Assembly (NCBI RefSeq): GCF_900111005.1 | Contig: NZ_FOFV01000001.1 | Location: 62,001-126,000, forward strand | From: Lentzea albida | GTDB lineage: Bacteria; Actinomycetota; Actinomycetes; Mycobacteriales; Pseudonocardiaceae | Direction: 5' to 3' | Length of the DNA: 64,000 nucleotides | Part shown: piece by piece, positions 1 through 7,564 of the stretch | Layout: each line of letters opens with the position of its first letter | How positions within the stretch are numbered: position 1 is the first letter of the stretch | Notes under the pieces: generated by a model | Told to the model about the DNA's origin: nothing | Databases searched by the model: none | Seen by the model: only the letters and a program-made list of their open reading frames with translations | Program-made: the position numbers and the translations under genes

Positions 1-1
1 C

Positions 2-274
2 GCCGGGGGTGAGGAGTTCGTGCACTGCTCCGACCGCGGGGTCGTGCACGTGACGGCGGGCAAGTTCTTCCGCGGGCAGAGCGGGCTGCTGCTGCTCGTG
101 ATCGACCCGAAGCTGCTCGGCGTGCCGGTCCGGTGGGAGGCCGTGCCGGACTCGCCGCTGTGGTTCCCGCACGTCTACGGCCCGATCCCGGTCGCCGCGG
201 TGGTCGAGGAGCACGAGTTCCCCGCCGGGCCCGACGGTTCGTTCGTCCTGCCGGAAGCCGTTGCCGTTCTGTGA
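2..274 (+). CDS. DUF952 family protein, 5' end outside window
   Basis: The reading frame is open from the first bases of the window, so the N-terminus lies upstream. The visible 90 residues carry the DUF952 landmarks in order: a FVHCS motif near the left edge, a hydrophobic LLLLVIDPKLL strand, and FPHVYGPI. DUF952 proteins are small (about 110 aa) and have no firmly established reaction; structures of relatives resemble glutathione-S-transferase-like or ADP-ribosyltransferase-like folds. An internal GTG at 20 could be mistaken for a start, but the conserved FVHCS motif spans it. The family is secure, the function unknown. Confidence 0.8.
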   Translation, partial: AGGEEFVHCSDRGVVHVTAGKFFRGQSGLLLLVIDPKLLGVPVRWEAVPDSPLWFPHVYGPIPVAAVVEEHEFPAGPDGSFVLPEAVAVL

Positions 275-351
275 TCTAGTAGGGCAACCGTTCGGCGCGC
301 TCAGGCGTGAACCCCTCGTAGCCAGTTCGCTGCTTGGGGGAGGAGCGTGTC

Positions 352-885
352 GTGACGGCGGTGCTGCAGCTGGGGACAGCCGCCGAACGTGGTGGGGAAA
401 GAGCGGAAGCCGTGGGGGATTTCGCTGAGTTCGTACGCATGTCCATGCCCGGACTGCTGCGGTACGGCCATGCGCTGACCGGGAACCCGCACGACTCCGC
501 CGACCTCGTGCAGGCCGTGCTGGAGAAGGTCGGTTCGCGCTGGGACACCGTGCGGCGCAAGGGGGACGACCCGCTCGCGTACGTGCGGCGGGCGATGGCG
601 AACACGCACATCAGCATCTGGCGCCGGCGTCGCCGCGAGAGCCTCGTGGCCGACTTCCCGGACAGCGGGGCCGTGGCTCCGGAGTTGAGCAGGCTCGAGA
701 ACGAACCTCTCTGGCAGGCGTTGCGCGAACTGCCGCCGCGGCAGCGCGCCGTGATCGTCCTGCGCTACTACGAGAACCTCTCCGAGGCCGAGATCGCGCA
801 CGCGCTCGGGATCTCGTGCGGCACGGTGAAGAGCCAGACCAGCAAGGCGATGGCGAGCCTCCGAACACGCCTGGGGAAGGAGTGA
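352..885 (+). CDS. SigE-family ECF RNA polymerase sigma factor
   Basis: This 177-aa protein has region 2 at about residues 25-95 (FAEFVRMSMPGLLRYGHALTG, then a DLVQAVLEKV helix) and region 4 at about 125-172 (LPPRQRAVIVLRYYENLSEAEIA followed by a helix-turn-helix GISCGTVKSQTSKA). It should direct RNA polymerase to a small regulon. GTG 352 was chosen because GGGGGAGGAG ends about 6 bases upstream; the in-frame TTG at 334 lies on top of that ribosome site. The stop lies only 2 bases ahead of the preferred start of the next gene, a single-pass membrane protein, which suggests an extracytoplasmic-function sigma/anti-sigma arrangement. Which signal it reads is not visible. Confidence 0.9.
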   Translation: MTAVLQLGTAAERGGERAEAVGDFAEFVRMSMPGLLRYGHALTGNPHDSADLVQAVLEKVGSRWDTVRRKGDDPLAYVRRAMANTHISIWRRRRRESLVADFPDSGAVAPELSRLENEPLWQALRELPPRQRAVIVLRYYENLSEAEIAHALGISCGTVKSQTSKAMASLRTRLGKE

Positions 886-887
886 CC

Positions 888-1664
888 GTGGACGACCTCG
901 ACGACGACCTGCGCAGGCTCTTCAACGACGATCGGCTAGACGTCCACTCCGAGCCGGCCGCGGTCGACGCGGTGCTCAGCGGTGCCCGGCGCCGGCGCAG
1001 GCGGCGCACCGCCGTCACCGGAGCCGTCGCCGTGGTGGCCCTGGTCGGTGCCGGGGTGGGGCTGACCAGGCTGGACTCGCTGAGGTCGGAGGACACGACC
1101 GGCGCGATGCTGACGACGTCGGTCTCGTCGCCGCCTCCGCTCGTGCCGTCGACCAGCACGTACGTGTCGACGGTGACCAAGACGGTCAACGCACCGCCTC
1201 CGGGGAACGGCGAGGGCCCCGGCGAACCGACCTCGAACCGGTCGTCGTCCCCGCCGCCACCGGAGCCGGCGCCCGGCAGGTACGGGACGCTCGCGCTGGG
1301 CATGTCCGAGGCCGAGGCGCTGGAGACCGGTTCGCTGATCGAGCCGACCACCCCGGTGGACGCGGACAAGCGGTGCAAGACCTACGCGACGAAGTCGGTG
1401 CCCGACGCCGATGCCGTGATCGTCTCGTCGGCCAAGGGGATCGTGCGGATCACGATGCCGAGCTACGCCAAGACGCCGAAGAACATCGGCGCGGGTTCGG
1501 CGGTGTCCGAGGTGAAAGCCGCCTACGCCAATGCCGAGCAAACTGGGTCCGGTGTGACCGTGAAAATGGCCGCGTCCCCTCCTTGGTTCTATTACTTCGA
1601 GAGTGACGGGACAACGGTCACGACCGTTCATCTCCGCTTGACGGGCGGAGACTGCTCTTCCTGA
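888..1664 (+). CDS. Putative membrane anti-sigma factor with lipoprotein-family ectodomain
   Basis: This is a 258-aa protein with an acidic cytoplasmic N-terminus (1-33), a run of arginines (34-40), one membrane helix (about 41-59), a Ser/Thr/Pro-rich linker (about 75-130) and an extracellular domain (about 131-258). GTG 888 has GGGAAGGAG 5 bases upstream; GTG 882 overlaps the sigma stop and is the alternative. No HxxxCxxC zinc anti-sigma motif is present, so the role is inferred from position directly after the sigma gene and from topology. The ectodomain (YGTLALGM, then a conserved KGIVRITMP strand and GAGSAVSEVKAAY) matches the bodies of the lipoproteins at 1841, 2484 and 47986. It may therefore sense or compete for the same ligand. 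Confidence 0.65.
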   Translation: MDDLDDDLRRLFNDDRLDVHSEPAAVDAVLSGARRRRRRRTAVTGAVAVVALVGAGVGLTRLDSLRSEDTTGAMLTTSVSSPPPLVPSTSTYVSTVTKTVNAPPPGNGEGPGEPTSNRSSSPPPPEPAPGRYGTLALGMSEAEALETGSLIEPTTPVDADKRCKTYATKSVPDADAVIVSSAKGIVRITMPSYAKTPKNIGAGSAVSEVKAAYANAEQTGSGVTVKMAASPPWFYYFESDGTTVTTVHLRLTGGDCSS

Positions 1665-1840
1665 TCAATGATCGCGCCAGGTCCCGCCGTGCTTCGAGTG
1701 CGGCGGGTGCTTGGCATATGCGCTGCTCAGAGCCGGTTCGACGATTCTTGTTGTGACTTTTTCGTGACGAACCGCATGCAACCACCGGCCGGGGACGACG
1801 TCTTCATTGGTGTCTCGAAACGAATTTCTGGGGGAAGAAA

Positions 1841-2398
1841 ATGAAGCGCTCCGCCGCCCTCGTCGCCATTGCTGTCGCATTTGGTATTTCCGCGTGCACG
1901 TCCACTCCCGCGCCTGAGCAGAACGCCGCTCCCGGCACGGGCCAGGAGTCGGCGCCGACTGTCCCGGTGGTGACGGAGGTCGTGACCGCGACGGTGACCA
2001 ACCCGCCACAGGCGCAGGACGCGGCCGACGACCGCCTCGGCTACGGCGCTCTCAAGCTCGGCATGACGCTGGACGAGGTGCGGGCGGCCGGCCTGACCGA
2101 CCTGACCTGGGACAGCGACGGCGACGGTCTCTGCGTGGGTGACGACAAGGCCGCCATCTCGAAGAAGCACGGCGTCGTCCGCATCACCTTGCCCAAGGAC
2201 GCCAGGACGTCGAAGGGGATCGGTGTCGGCTCGTCCCACGCCGAGGTGATGGCGGCCTACCCGGACGCCTCCGAGTACCGCGCGGGCTGGTCCGCGAACA
2301 TCGGCGACATGGCCTCCTACGCGTTCATCGGCCACGACGAGGTCACCGACGTCAAGATGCGCGCGAGCAGCGCCGACTGCGCCGAGTTCCTGCTCTGA
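1841..2398 (+). CDS. Secreted lipoprotein, GALKLGM family
   Basis: This 185-aa protein starts with a lipoprotein signal peptide (MKRSA, hydrophobic 5-18) ending in the lipobox GISAC, so Cys19 is the predicted lipidated residue. A Pro/Thr-rich linker follows to about residue 60, then a globular domain (YGALKLGMTLDEVRAAGLTD, later HGVVRITLP and GIGVGSSHAEVMAAYPDA). No enzyme motif is recognised. The globular domain is clearly homologous to the one in the membrane protein just upstream and to the lipoprotein at 47435-47986. ATG 1841 follows GGGGGAAGAAA, a leader style shared by the other secreted genes here. The 176-bp gap upstream probably holds its promoter. Function unknown. Confidence 0.75.
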   Translation: MKRSAALVAIAVAFGISACTSTPAPEQNAAPGTGQESAPTVPVVTEVVTATVTNPPQAQDAADDRLGYGALKLGMTLDEVRAAGLTDLTWDSDGDGLCVGDDKAAISKKHGVVRITLPKDARTSKGIGVGSSHAEVMAAYPDASEYRAGWSANIGDMASYAFIGHDEVTDVKMRASSADCAEFLL

Positions 2399-2483
2399 GC
2401 CTCACCAAGCCACCGTGCCCGCCCCGCTGGGGGTGGAGCGGGCACGGAACCCGCACGACCACGACATCCCTGGGGGACAGGAA

Positions 2484-3065
2484 ATGAACCGCTCGCTCGC
2501 CTTCGTCACCATCGCCGCCGCGCTCGGCCTGGCCGCGTGCACGGCCACGCCCGCACCGGACACCACCCCTGCACCGACCTCGTCCACCGCCACGAGCGCG
2601 CCGCCGCACGCGGTGGTCACCCAGGTCGTGACCGAGACCGTCACCAAGCCGGTCGCCCCGCCCGCCCAGCCGGTGATCGGCTCGTTCGGCTACGGCGACC
2701 TGAAGCTCGGGCTGACGCTGCAGCAGGCGCTCGGCACCAAGCTCCTCGGCCCGGACATCTCCGGCGAGACGCAGGGAGCCTGCACCCTCCACGAGATCAC
2801 CGGGACCGGCGGGAAGGTCTTCGTCTCGAAGGCGAAGGGCGTCTCGTCGATCTTCTTCACGGCGGCCATGGCGTCCGACGGCGTGGGCGAGGGCGCGACC
2901 GAGCAGAAGCTGAAGGCCGGGTACACCACCCTGAAGGCCGGCCCCGGCACCTCCTACACCGCGGTCGCCGACGGCAACGCGAACGCCTACTTCCAGTTCG
3001 CCCTGGCCGACGACAAGGTCACCAACGCCGTCCTCAACCTCAACGGCCAGGACTGCCACAGCTGA
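2484..3065 (+). CDS. Secreted lipoprotein, diverged GALKLGM-family paralogue
   Basis: This 193-aa lipoprotein has the signal peptide MNRSLAFVTIAAALGLAAC, with lipidated Cys19 predicted. The signal peptide is almost identical to that of the distant paralogue at 47435-47986. The mature part starts with a Thr/Pro linker and has the FGYGDLKLGLTLQQAL entry motif, but the middle has diverged (VFVSKAKGVSSIFF in place of HGVVRITLP). ATG 2484 was chosen because GGGGGACAGGAA precedes it; the frame is open further upstream without a ribosome site. Tandem placement behind the 1841 gene suggests local duplication. No function can be named. Confidence 0.75.
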   Translation: MNRSLAFVTIAAALGLAACTATPAPDTTPAPTSSTATSAPPHAVVTQVVTETVTKPVAPPAQPVIGSFGYGDLKLGLTLQQALGTKLLGPDISGETQGACTLHEITGTGGKVFVSKAKGVSSIFFTAAMASDGVGEGATEQKLKAGYTTLKAGPGTSYTAVADGNANAYFQFALADDKVTNAVLNLNGQDCHS

Positions 3066-3170
3066 CCGAAAAGATCTCCGCCACCGATGTCGAGATCCGC
3101 GTTGCGGCTCCGTCCCCGAGGTGGAAGGCGGCCAGGATGGGTCGCATCAGCACAGAGGGAGACATCAGAG

Positions 3171-3578
3171 ATGGCGAAGTACCTGCTGCTCAAGCACTAC
3201 CGCGGCGCCCCCGAGCCGGTGAACAACGTCATGATGGACCAGTGGTCCCAGGACGAGATCACCGCGCACATCAAGTACATGAACGACTTCGCGGACCGGC
3301 TGCGGGCCAGCGGTGAGTTCGTCGACGAGCGGGCGCTCGCGCAGGAGGGCACGTGGGTCCGCTACGACGGTGAGGGCCGGCCGCCGGTGACCGACGGCCC
3401 GTTCGCGGAGACGAAGGACCTCATCGCCGGTTGGATGATCATCGACACCGACACCTACGAGCGCGCGCTCGAGCTCGCGGGAGAGCTGTCGGCGGCGCCC
3501 GGCAAGGACGGCAAGCCGATCCACGAGTGGCTGGAGCTCCGCCCGCTCTACGGCACCGCTCCGACGATCACGGAGTGA
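3171..3578 (+). CDS. YCII/DGPF-domain protein, ECF42 partner
   Basis: This 135-aa single-domain protein belongs to the YCII-related (DGPF) family; the diagnostic TDGPFAETKDLIAGW stretch covers residues 74-88. DGPF proteins are small dimeric alpha/beta-barrel proteins that regularly sit next to ECF42 sigma factors, and the regulons of characterised ECF42 members include the DGPF genes themselves. The next gene is exactly such a sigma factor, beginning 3 bases after this stop. ATG 3171 is preceded by GAGGGAGACATCAGAG. The family has no proven reaction; a ligand-binding or stress-related role is inferred. The pairing is strong evidence for the annotation. Confidence 0.9.
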   Translation: MAKYLLLKHYRGAPEPVNNVMMDQWSQDEITAHIKYMNDFADRLRASGEFVDERALAQEGTWVRYDGEGRPPVTDGPFAETKDLIAGWMIIDTDTYERALELAGELSAAPGKDGKPIHEWLELRPLYGTAPTITE

Positions 3579-3580
3579 TC

Positions 3581-4711
3581 GTGGACGAGGCGCTGCTCAG
3601 GAGCCTCACGCCGGCCGTGCTCGGCATCCTCGTCCGCCGCGGAGCAGACTTCGCGGCGGCCGAGGACGCCGTGCAGGACGCGTTGGTCGAGGCGGTCCGC
3701 GTGTGGCCGGACGACCCGCCGCGCGACCCGAAGGGCTGGCTCGTCACGGCGGCCTGGCGGAAGTTCCTCGACGCGACGAGGGCGGAGACCGCACGGCGCC
3801 GGCGGGAGGACCTCGTCGACGCCGAACCCGAGCAGGGCCCGGCGCAGGACGCCGACGACACGTTGCAGCTCTACTTCCTGTGCGCGCACCCGTCGTTGAC
3901 GCCGTCGTCGGCGGTCGCGCTCACGCTCCGGGCCGTCGGCGGCCTGACCACCCGCCAGATCGCCCAGGCCTACCTGGTGCCGGAGGCCACGATGGCCCAG
4001 CGCATCAGCCGGGCGAAGAAGACGGTCGGCGCCGTGCGGTTCGACCGGCCCGGCGACGTGGCGACCGTGCTGCGGGTGCTCTACCTCGTCTTCAACGAGG
4101 GCTACTCGGGCGACGTCGACCTGGCCGCCGAGGCCATCCGGCTCACTCGGCAGCTCGCGGCCGCGATCGACCACCCCGAGGTCGCGGGCCTGCTCGCGCT
4201 CATGCTCCTGCACCACGCCCGCCGCGCCTCCCGGACGGAGAACGGCAGGCTGGTGCCGCTCGCCGAGCAGGACCGCTCCCGGTGGGACACGACGTTGATC
4301 GCGGAGGGCGTCGAGGTCCTGCAGGCGGCGCTCGCGCGGGACCGGCTGGGACAGTTCCAGGCGCAGGCGGCCATCGCGGCGCTGCACGCGGACGCGCCCA
4401 CGGCCGAGGAGACCGACTGGGTGCAGATCGTGGAGTGGTACGACGAGCTGCTCGAAATCACCGACAGCCCCGTCGTCCGGCTCAACCGCGCGGTGGCCGT
4501 GGGCGAGGCCGACGGACCGCGCGCGGGCCTCAAAGCATTGGCGGAACTGGACGATTCATTGCCCCGCTACTCGGCGGTGTCGGCATACCTCCACGAACGC
4601 GACGGCGACCGGCGAACGGCCGCGCGGCTCTACGTCGAGGCGGCGGAGAAAGCGTCGAACCTCGCCGAGCGGGAATACCTCACCCGTCAGGCGGCCCGGC
4701 TCAACAACTGA
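3581..4711 (+). CDS. ECF42-type sigma factor with C-terminal extension
   Basis: This 376-aa sigma factor is much longer than a plain ECF. Regions 2 and 4 occupy about 1-165 (AAEDAVQDALVEAVRVW; GGLTTRQIAQAYLVPEATMAQRISRAKK) and the remaining 200 residues form an all-helical TPR-like extension (DUF6596), ending DRRTAARLYVEAAEKASNLAEREYL. That architecture plus the adjacent DGPF gene defines group ECF42, where the extension rather than an anti-sigma factor controls activity. GTG 3581 has CGGAG 5 bases upstream; GTG 3575 overlaps the DGPF stop and is possible. A strong terminator follows directly, so the two genes form a closed transcription unit. Confidence 0.9.
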   Translation: MDEALLRSLTPAVLGILVRRGADFAAAEDAVQDALVEAVRVWPDDPPRDPKGWLVTAAWRKFLDATRAETARRRREDLVDAEPEQGPAQDADDTLQLYFLCAHPSLTPSSAVALTLRAVGGLTTRQIAQAYLVPEATMAQRISRAKKTVGAVRFDRPGDVATVLRVLYLVFNEGYSGDVDLAAEAIRLTRQLAAAIDHPEVAGLLALMLLHHARRASRTENGRLVPLAEQDRSRWDTTLIAEGVEVLQAALARDRLGQFQAQAAIAALHADAPTAEETDWVQIVEWYDELLEITDSPVVRLNRAVAVGEADGPRAGLKALAELDDSLPRYSAVSAYLHERDGDRRTAARLYVEAAEKASNLAEREYLTRQAARLNN

Positions 4712-4747
4712 AAAGGCCCGCCACCCGAACGGGTAAGGCGGGCCTTT
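4711..4747 (+). terminator. Intrinsic terminator after ECF42 gene
   Basis: The arms AAAGGCCCGCC (4712-4722) and GGCGGGCCTTT (4737-4747) are perfect complements with a 14-base loop, starting on the last base of the sigma stop codon. The T run at the 3' arm fits a rho-independent terminator on the plus strand; the A run on the left arm allows it to serve the ferritin transcript from the minus strand as well. Confidence 0.85.
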
Positions 4748-4779
4748 GTGATCAGGCACTCAACCGTGCGAAGAAAAAC

Positions 4780-5340
4780 TCAGAGCGCGCCGCCCGCGGC
4801 GGTCGGGGCGCTGGTGTCGGCACCCTCGTCGCCCACGTTCTCGCGGGTGAGGAACGTCTCCACGTAGAACATGTTGCCGTCGGCGCGGTCCATGATCGTG
4901 AGCAGCGTCTTCATCGAGGAGACCTCCTCGACCTGCTCCTTGAGGAACCACTGCATGAACTGCTCGCCGATGTAGTCGGACTCCTCGCGGGCGGCCTTCG
5001 CGAGCGCCACGATCTGGTCGGTGACCTGCTGCTCCTGGCTCAGGGCCAGGGCGACGAGGTCACGCGGGGACTTGAACTCGTTCAGCGGCGTCTCGACACC
5101 GGGAATCACGACCGGGATGTCGTTGTCCATGAGGAACTGCACGATCATCATGGCGTGGTTGCGCTCTTCGAGAGCCTGCTTGTAGAAGTGCGACGCGAGG
5201 CGCGGGAGGTCCTCGTTGTCGAACCACACGGCGAGCGCGATGTACTGCTGCGAAGCGGAGAACTCGTTGCCGACCTGAGCCTGCAGGAGCTCGTGGAAGT
5301 TCGACTTTCCGGACAGGATCTTCTTCACGTTCGAGGCCAT
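4780..5340 (-). CDS. Ferritin (BfrB-like iron storage protein)
   Basis: This 186-aa four-helix ferritin shows ferroxidase ligands in NEFSASQQYIALAVWF (Glu near 25) and ALEERNHAMM (EExxH near 61-65), with further Glu residues in LSQEQQVTDQI and EQFMQWFLKEQVEE. It stores iron as ferric oxide inside a 24-mer shell in the cytoplasm. The C-terminal tail (GADTSAPTAAGGAL) is disordered. ATG 5340 is the family-typical start (MASNVKKIL) though no good ribosome site precedes it; the frame is open to 5415. An IdeR-like box lies about 80 bases upstream, fitting the iron-dependent activation of bfrB known in mycobacteria. Confidence 0.93.
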   Translation of the reverse strand: MASNVKKILSGKSNFHELLQAQVGNEFSASQQYIALAVWFDNEDLPRLASHFYKQALEERNHAMMIVQFLMDNDIPVVIPGVETPLNEFKSPRDLVALALSQEQQVTDQIVALAKAAREESDYIGEQFMQWFLKEQVEEVSSMKTLLTIMDRADGNMFYVETFLTRENVGDEGADTSAPTAAGGAL

Positions 5341-5387
5341 GAGGAGTACGTTAACCCAAAACGGTGATTCCCGCATTCGAGGAAAAG

Positions 5388-5426
5388 CTAACCTTTGTTT
5401 GGAAAGGTGAACCAAACAAAGGTTAG
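5388..5426. repeat. Perfect 15-bp inverted repeat in ferritin leader
   Basis: CTAACCTTTGTTTGG (5388-5402) and CCAAACAAAGGTTAG (5412-5426) are exact reverse complements around a 9-base loop. On the minus strand the structure follows the arginine deiminase stop and is followed by CTTTTCC, so it may terminate that gene. It also overlaps the IdeR-like box by nine bases (5418-5426), so a regulatory hairpin or operator is equally possible. Confidence 0.7.
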
Positions 5427-5436
5427 GCGTTCCTAA
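5418..5436 (-). promoter_or_regulatory. IdeR/DtxR-like iron box upstream of ferritin
   Basis: The 19-mer AAAGGTTAGGCGTTCCTAA agrees with the IdeR consensus TWAGGTTAGSCTWACCTWA at 16 of 19 positions by hand alignment. It lies 78-96 bases upstream of the ferritin ATG and 5 bases ahead of the inward end of the arginine deiminase gene. In mycobacteria, iron-loaded IdeR activates bfrB from upstream boxes, which is the inferred role here. Confidence 0.65.
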
Positions 5437-5440
5437 CGAT

Positions 5441-6682
5441 CTACACCAATGGCGCGCGGTCGATCGGGCACGACATGCACCGGGGTCCGCCGCGGCCGGA
5501 ACCCAGTTCGGAACCGGCGATGCGCAGCACCTCGACTCCCTGGTCCTCCAGGCGCGCGTTCGTCTCGACGTTGCGCTCGTACGCGACGACGAGTCCGGGC
5601 GCCACGGCGAGGGTGTTGTTGCCGTCGTCCCACTGCTCGCGTTCCGCGGTGACGACGTCGAGGCCCGTGTCGATCACCCGCAGCCGTTCGATGCCCATCG
5701 CCTCGGCCGCCGCCTCCAGGAACGGCACGGGGCCGTCCACGCGCACGCCGCCGTCACCGTCGGACCGCAGCGGGTAGGCCGTCAGCGAGTCGCTGATCGC
5801 CGGGTACATCACCACGGCGTCGCGGTCGACCATCGTGCAGACGGTGTCGAGGTGCATCGTGGCGCGTTCCTGCTTGATCGGCACCGCCAGCACCGTGTGC
5901 GCGAGGCCGTCCGCCAGCGCCGACCGCGCGAACGACTCCGCGCCCGCCGGGGTGGTGCGCTCGCCGACGCCGATGGCGATGACGCCCGGCGCGAGCAGCA
6001 GCACGTCGCCGCCCTCCAGCGGTGCCGAGTGCGCGCCGTACGCGCGGCCCGTGCGGCGGAACCGCGGGTGGTAGGCGTAGATCAGGTCCGTGAGCGTCGT
6101 CTCCCGGTCACGGGCGGGCAGCGCCAACGACGTGATGGCCACTCGGTCGCCGACCCACACCGACGAGTCGCGGGTGAAGAGCAGGTTCGGCAGCGGGTCG
6201 ACGGCGAAGTCGATCGGCAGGTGCATCTTGCGCACGAGCGACGCGCCCTCGGCGGCCGGCAGCTCCTCGAACGTCATGCCGGTCATCAGCACCTGCGCGA
6301 GCTGCGGCGCGGGCAGCGAGGTGAGGTGGCTGCGCAGCGCGTCGGCCAGGTCGATGCCGAGGCGGCGCTCGTTGACGGCGCTGTGGATGCCGGCGATGCG
6401 CGCGCGGTTGTCCTCCAGCGCCTGCACCAGCACGTCGGCCAGCAGCAGGACCTCGACGCCCTTGGAGGTCAGCGTCGCGGCGAACGCGTCGTGCTCCTCC
6501 TGGGCCCTGCCGACCCACGGCACGCCGTCGAACAGCAGCTGGTCGTTGTTGCGCGGGGTGAGCCTCTTGAGCTCGTTGCCCGGCCGGTGCAGCAGCACCG
6601 TGCGCAAGGGGCCGACCTCGCTGTCCACGCGAGGCGCGGCGTCCGGAAGTGCTTCGGTCTCAGCGATCGTGTGCGCAGTCAC
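5441..6682 (-). CDS. arcA: Arginine deiminase
   Basis: This 413-aa enzyme hydrolyses L-arginine to citrulline and ammonia. All guanidino-modifying-enzyme landmarks are present: [11 protein letters not shown] (about 166-176), [18 protein letters not shown] (catalytic His region) and the C-terminal [11 protein letters not shown] with the nucleophile Cys402. GTG 6682 begins [12 protein letters not shown]. No ornithine carbamoyltransferase, carbamate kinase or arginine/ornithine antiporter gene is nearby, so it is not part of a full arc operon here; it may supply ammonia or citrulline on its own. Neighbours on the same strand are ferritin downstream and a membrane protease upstream. Confidence 0.95.
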   Translation of the reverse strand: MTAHTIAETEALPDAAPRVDSEVGPLRTVLLHRPGNELKRLTPRNNDQLLFDGVPWVGRAQEEHDAFAATLTSKGVEVLLLADVLVQALEDNRARIAGIHSAVNERRLGIDLADALRSHLTSLPAPQLAQVLMTGMTFEELPAAEGASLVRKMHLPIDFAVDPLPNLLFTRDSSVWVGDRVAITSLALPARDRETTLTDLIYAYHPRFRRTGRAYGAHSAPLEGGDVLLLAPGVIAIGVGERTTPAGAESFARSALADGLAHTVLAVPIKQERATMHLDTVCTMVDRDAVVMYPAISDSLTAYPLRSDGDGGVRVDGPVPFLEAAAEAMGIERLRVIDTGLDVVTAEREQWDDGNNTLAVAPGLVVAYERNVETNARLEDQGVEVLRIAGSELGSGRGGPRCMSCPIDRAPLV

Positions 6683-6775
6683 CGGTCGAGCGTAACCCTG
6701 AACAGCACAAATCGCCGCTCGTGAGCTTCAACAGGCAACGAATCGTGTGTGAATCTGGAGCTGAGCAACGATTTA

Positions 6776-7537
6776 TTAGGGCAACCAGCTGACTTTGCCA
6801 CGCAACATTGCGTAGCCGACGAACGCGACGACGTCGAGGATCGTGTGCGCGATGACCAACGGCCACAACCGCTTGGTGCGCTGCCAGTAGAAGCCGAAGA
6901 CCAGGCCCATCACCAGGTTGCCGACGAACCCGCCGAAGCCCTGGTAGAGGTGGTACGACCCGCGCAGCACGGCTGCCGCGAACAGTGCCGTGTACTGCCG
7001 CCACCCGAGCTGCTGAAGCCGCGTGATCAGGTACCCGACGACGAGCACCTCCTCCGCCCACGCGTTGCCCGCGGCGGCGAGGATCAACGCGACGCTCATC
7101 CACCACTGGTCGTCCAGGGTGGACGGTTGGACGGCGAGGTTCAGCCCCAGCGCCCAGGCGGCGAAGTAGAACGCGAGCCCGGGGATGCCGATGATCGCCG
7201 CCAGGCCCAGCGCCCCCAGTGAGTCCGCGAGCTTGCGCGTGCCGTCCAGCCCGATGACCCGCAGTTTGATCCCGGTGCGCCACAACAGGTACAGCCCGAT
7301 GCCACCCCACGCGGCGAGCTGCAGCACGCCCAGCAGCTGCGCGACCAGGTCCAGCAGGTCGGCACGCGCCTGCGGGACGTTGATCGCGACGGACTGCTGG
7401 TTGAGCGGCGTCGGCTGCAGGAGGCTGTCGATCAGCCGCACGAGGCTGCGCAGGCCGGACAGCCCGAGCGTCATGCTGAAGACGATCAGCAGTTCGAGCT
7501 GGTAACCGCGCTTCTCTTCGGCGGGGATCAAGGTCAC
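6776..7537 (-). CDS. CPBP-family intramembrane metalloprotease-like protein
   Basis: This 253-aa multi-pass membrane protein (about seven hydrophobic segments) has the CPBP/Abi motifs near the C-terminus: WAEEVLVVGYLITRL (motif 1, EExxxR-like with Tyr-Leu-Ile before the Arg), RGSYHLYQG (motif 2, His) and IAHTILDVVAF (motif 3, His/Asp). These are the glutamate/histidine active-site positions of CAAX-type prenyl proteases and bacteriocin-immunity homologues. Substrate unknown. GTG 7537 is the first start in the frame. It lies 27 bases downstream of the DUF2470 gene on the same strand, so the two may be co-transcribed. Confidence 0.85.
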   Translation of the reverse strand: MTLIPAEEKRGYQLELLIVFSMTLGLSGLRSLVRLIDSLLQPTPLNQQSVAINVPQARADLLDLVAQLLGVLQLAAWGGIGLYLLWRTGIKLRVIGLDGTRKLADSLGALGLAAIIGIPGLAFYFAAWALGLNLAVQPSTLDDQWWMSVALILAAAGNAWAEEVLVVGYLITRLQQLGWRQYTALFAAAVLRGSYHLYQGFGGFVGNLVMGLVFGFYWQRTKRLWPLVIAHTILDVVAFVGYAMLRGKVSWLP

Positions 7538-7564
7538 GCGGCTGACGCTACCTGCAGTTCCCGA

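Noticed and set aside
3703..5367. Long plus-strand reading frame over the sigma and ferritin genes
   Set aside because: It is a GC-rich shadow frame of repetitive Arg/Ala/Gly composition lying across the ECF42 gene, its terminator and the antisense of ferritin.
5441..6682. A complete arginine deiminase operon
   Set aside because: No carbamoyltransferase, carbamate kinase or antiporter gene occurs nearby.
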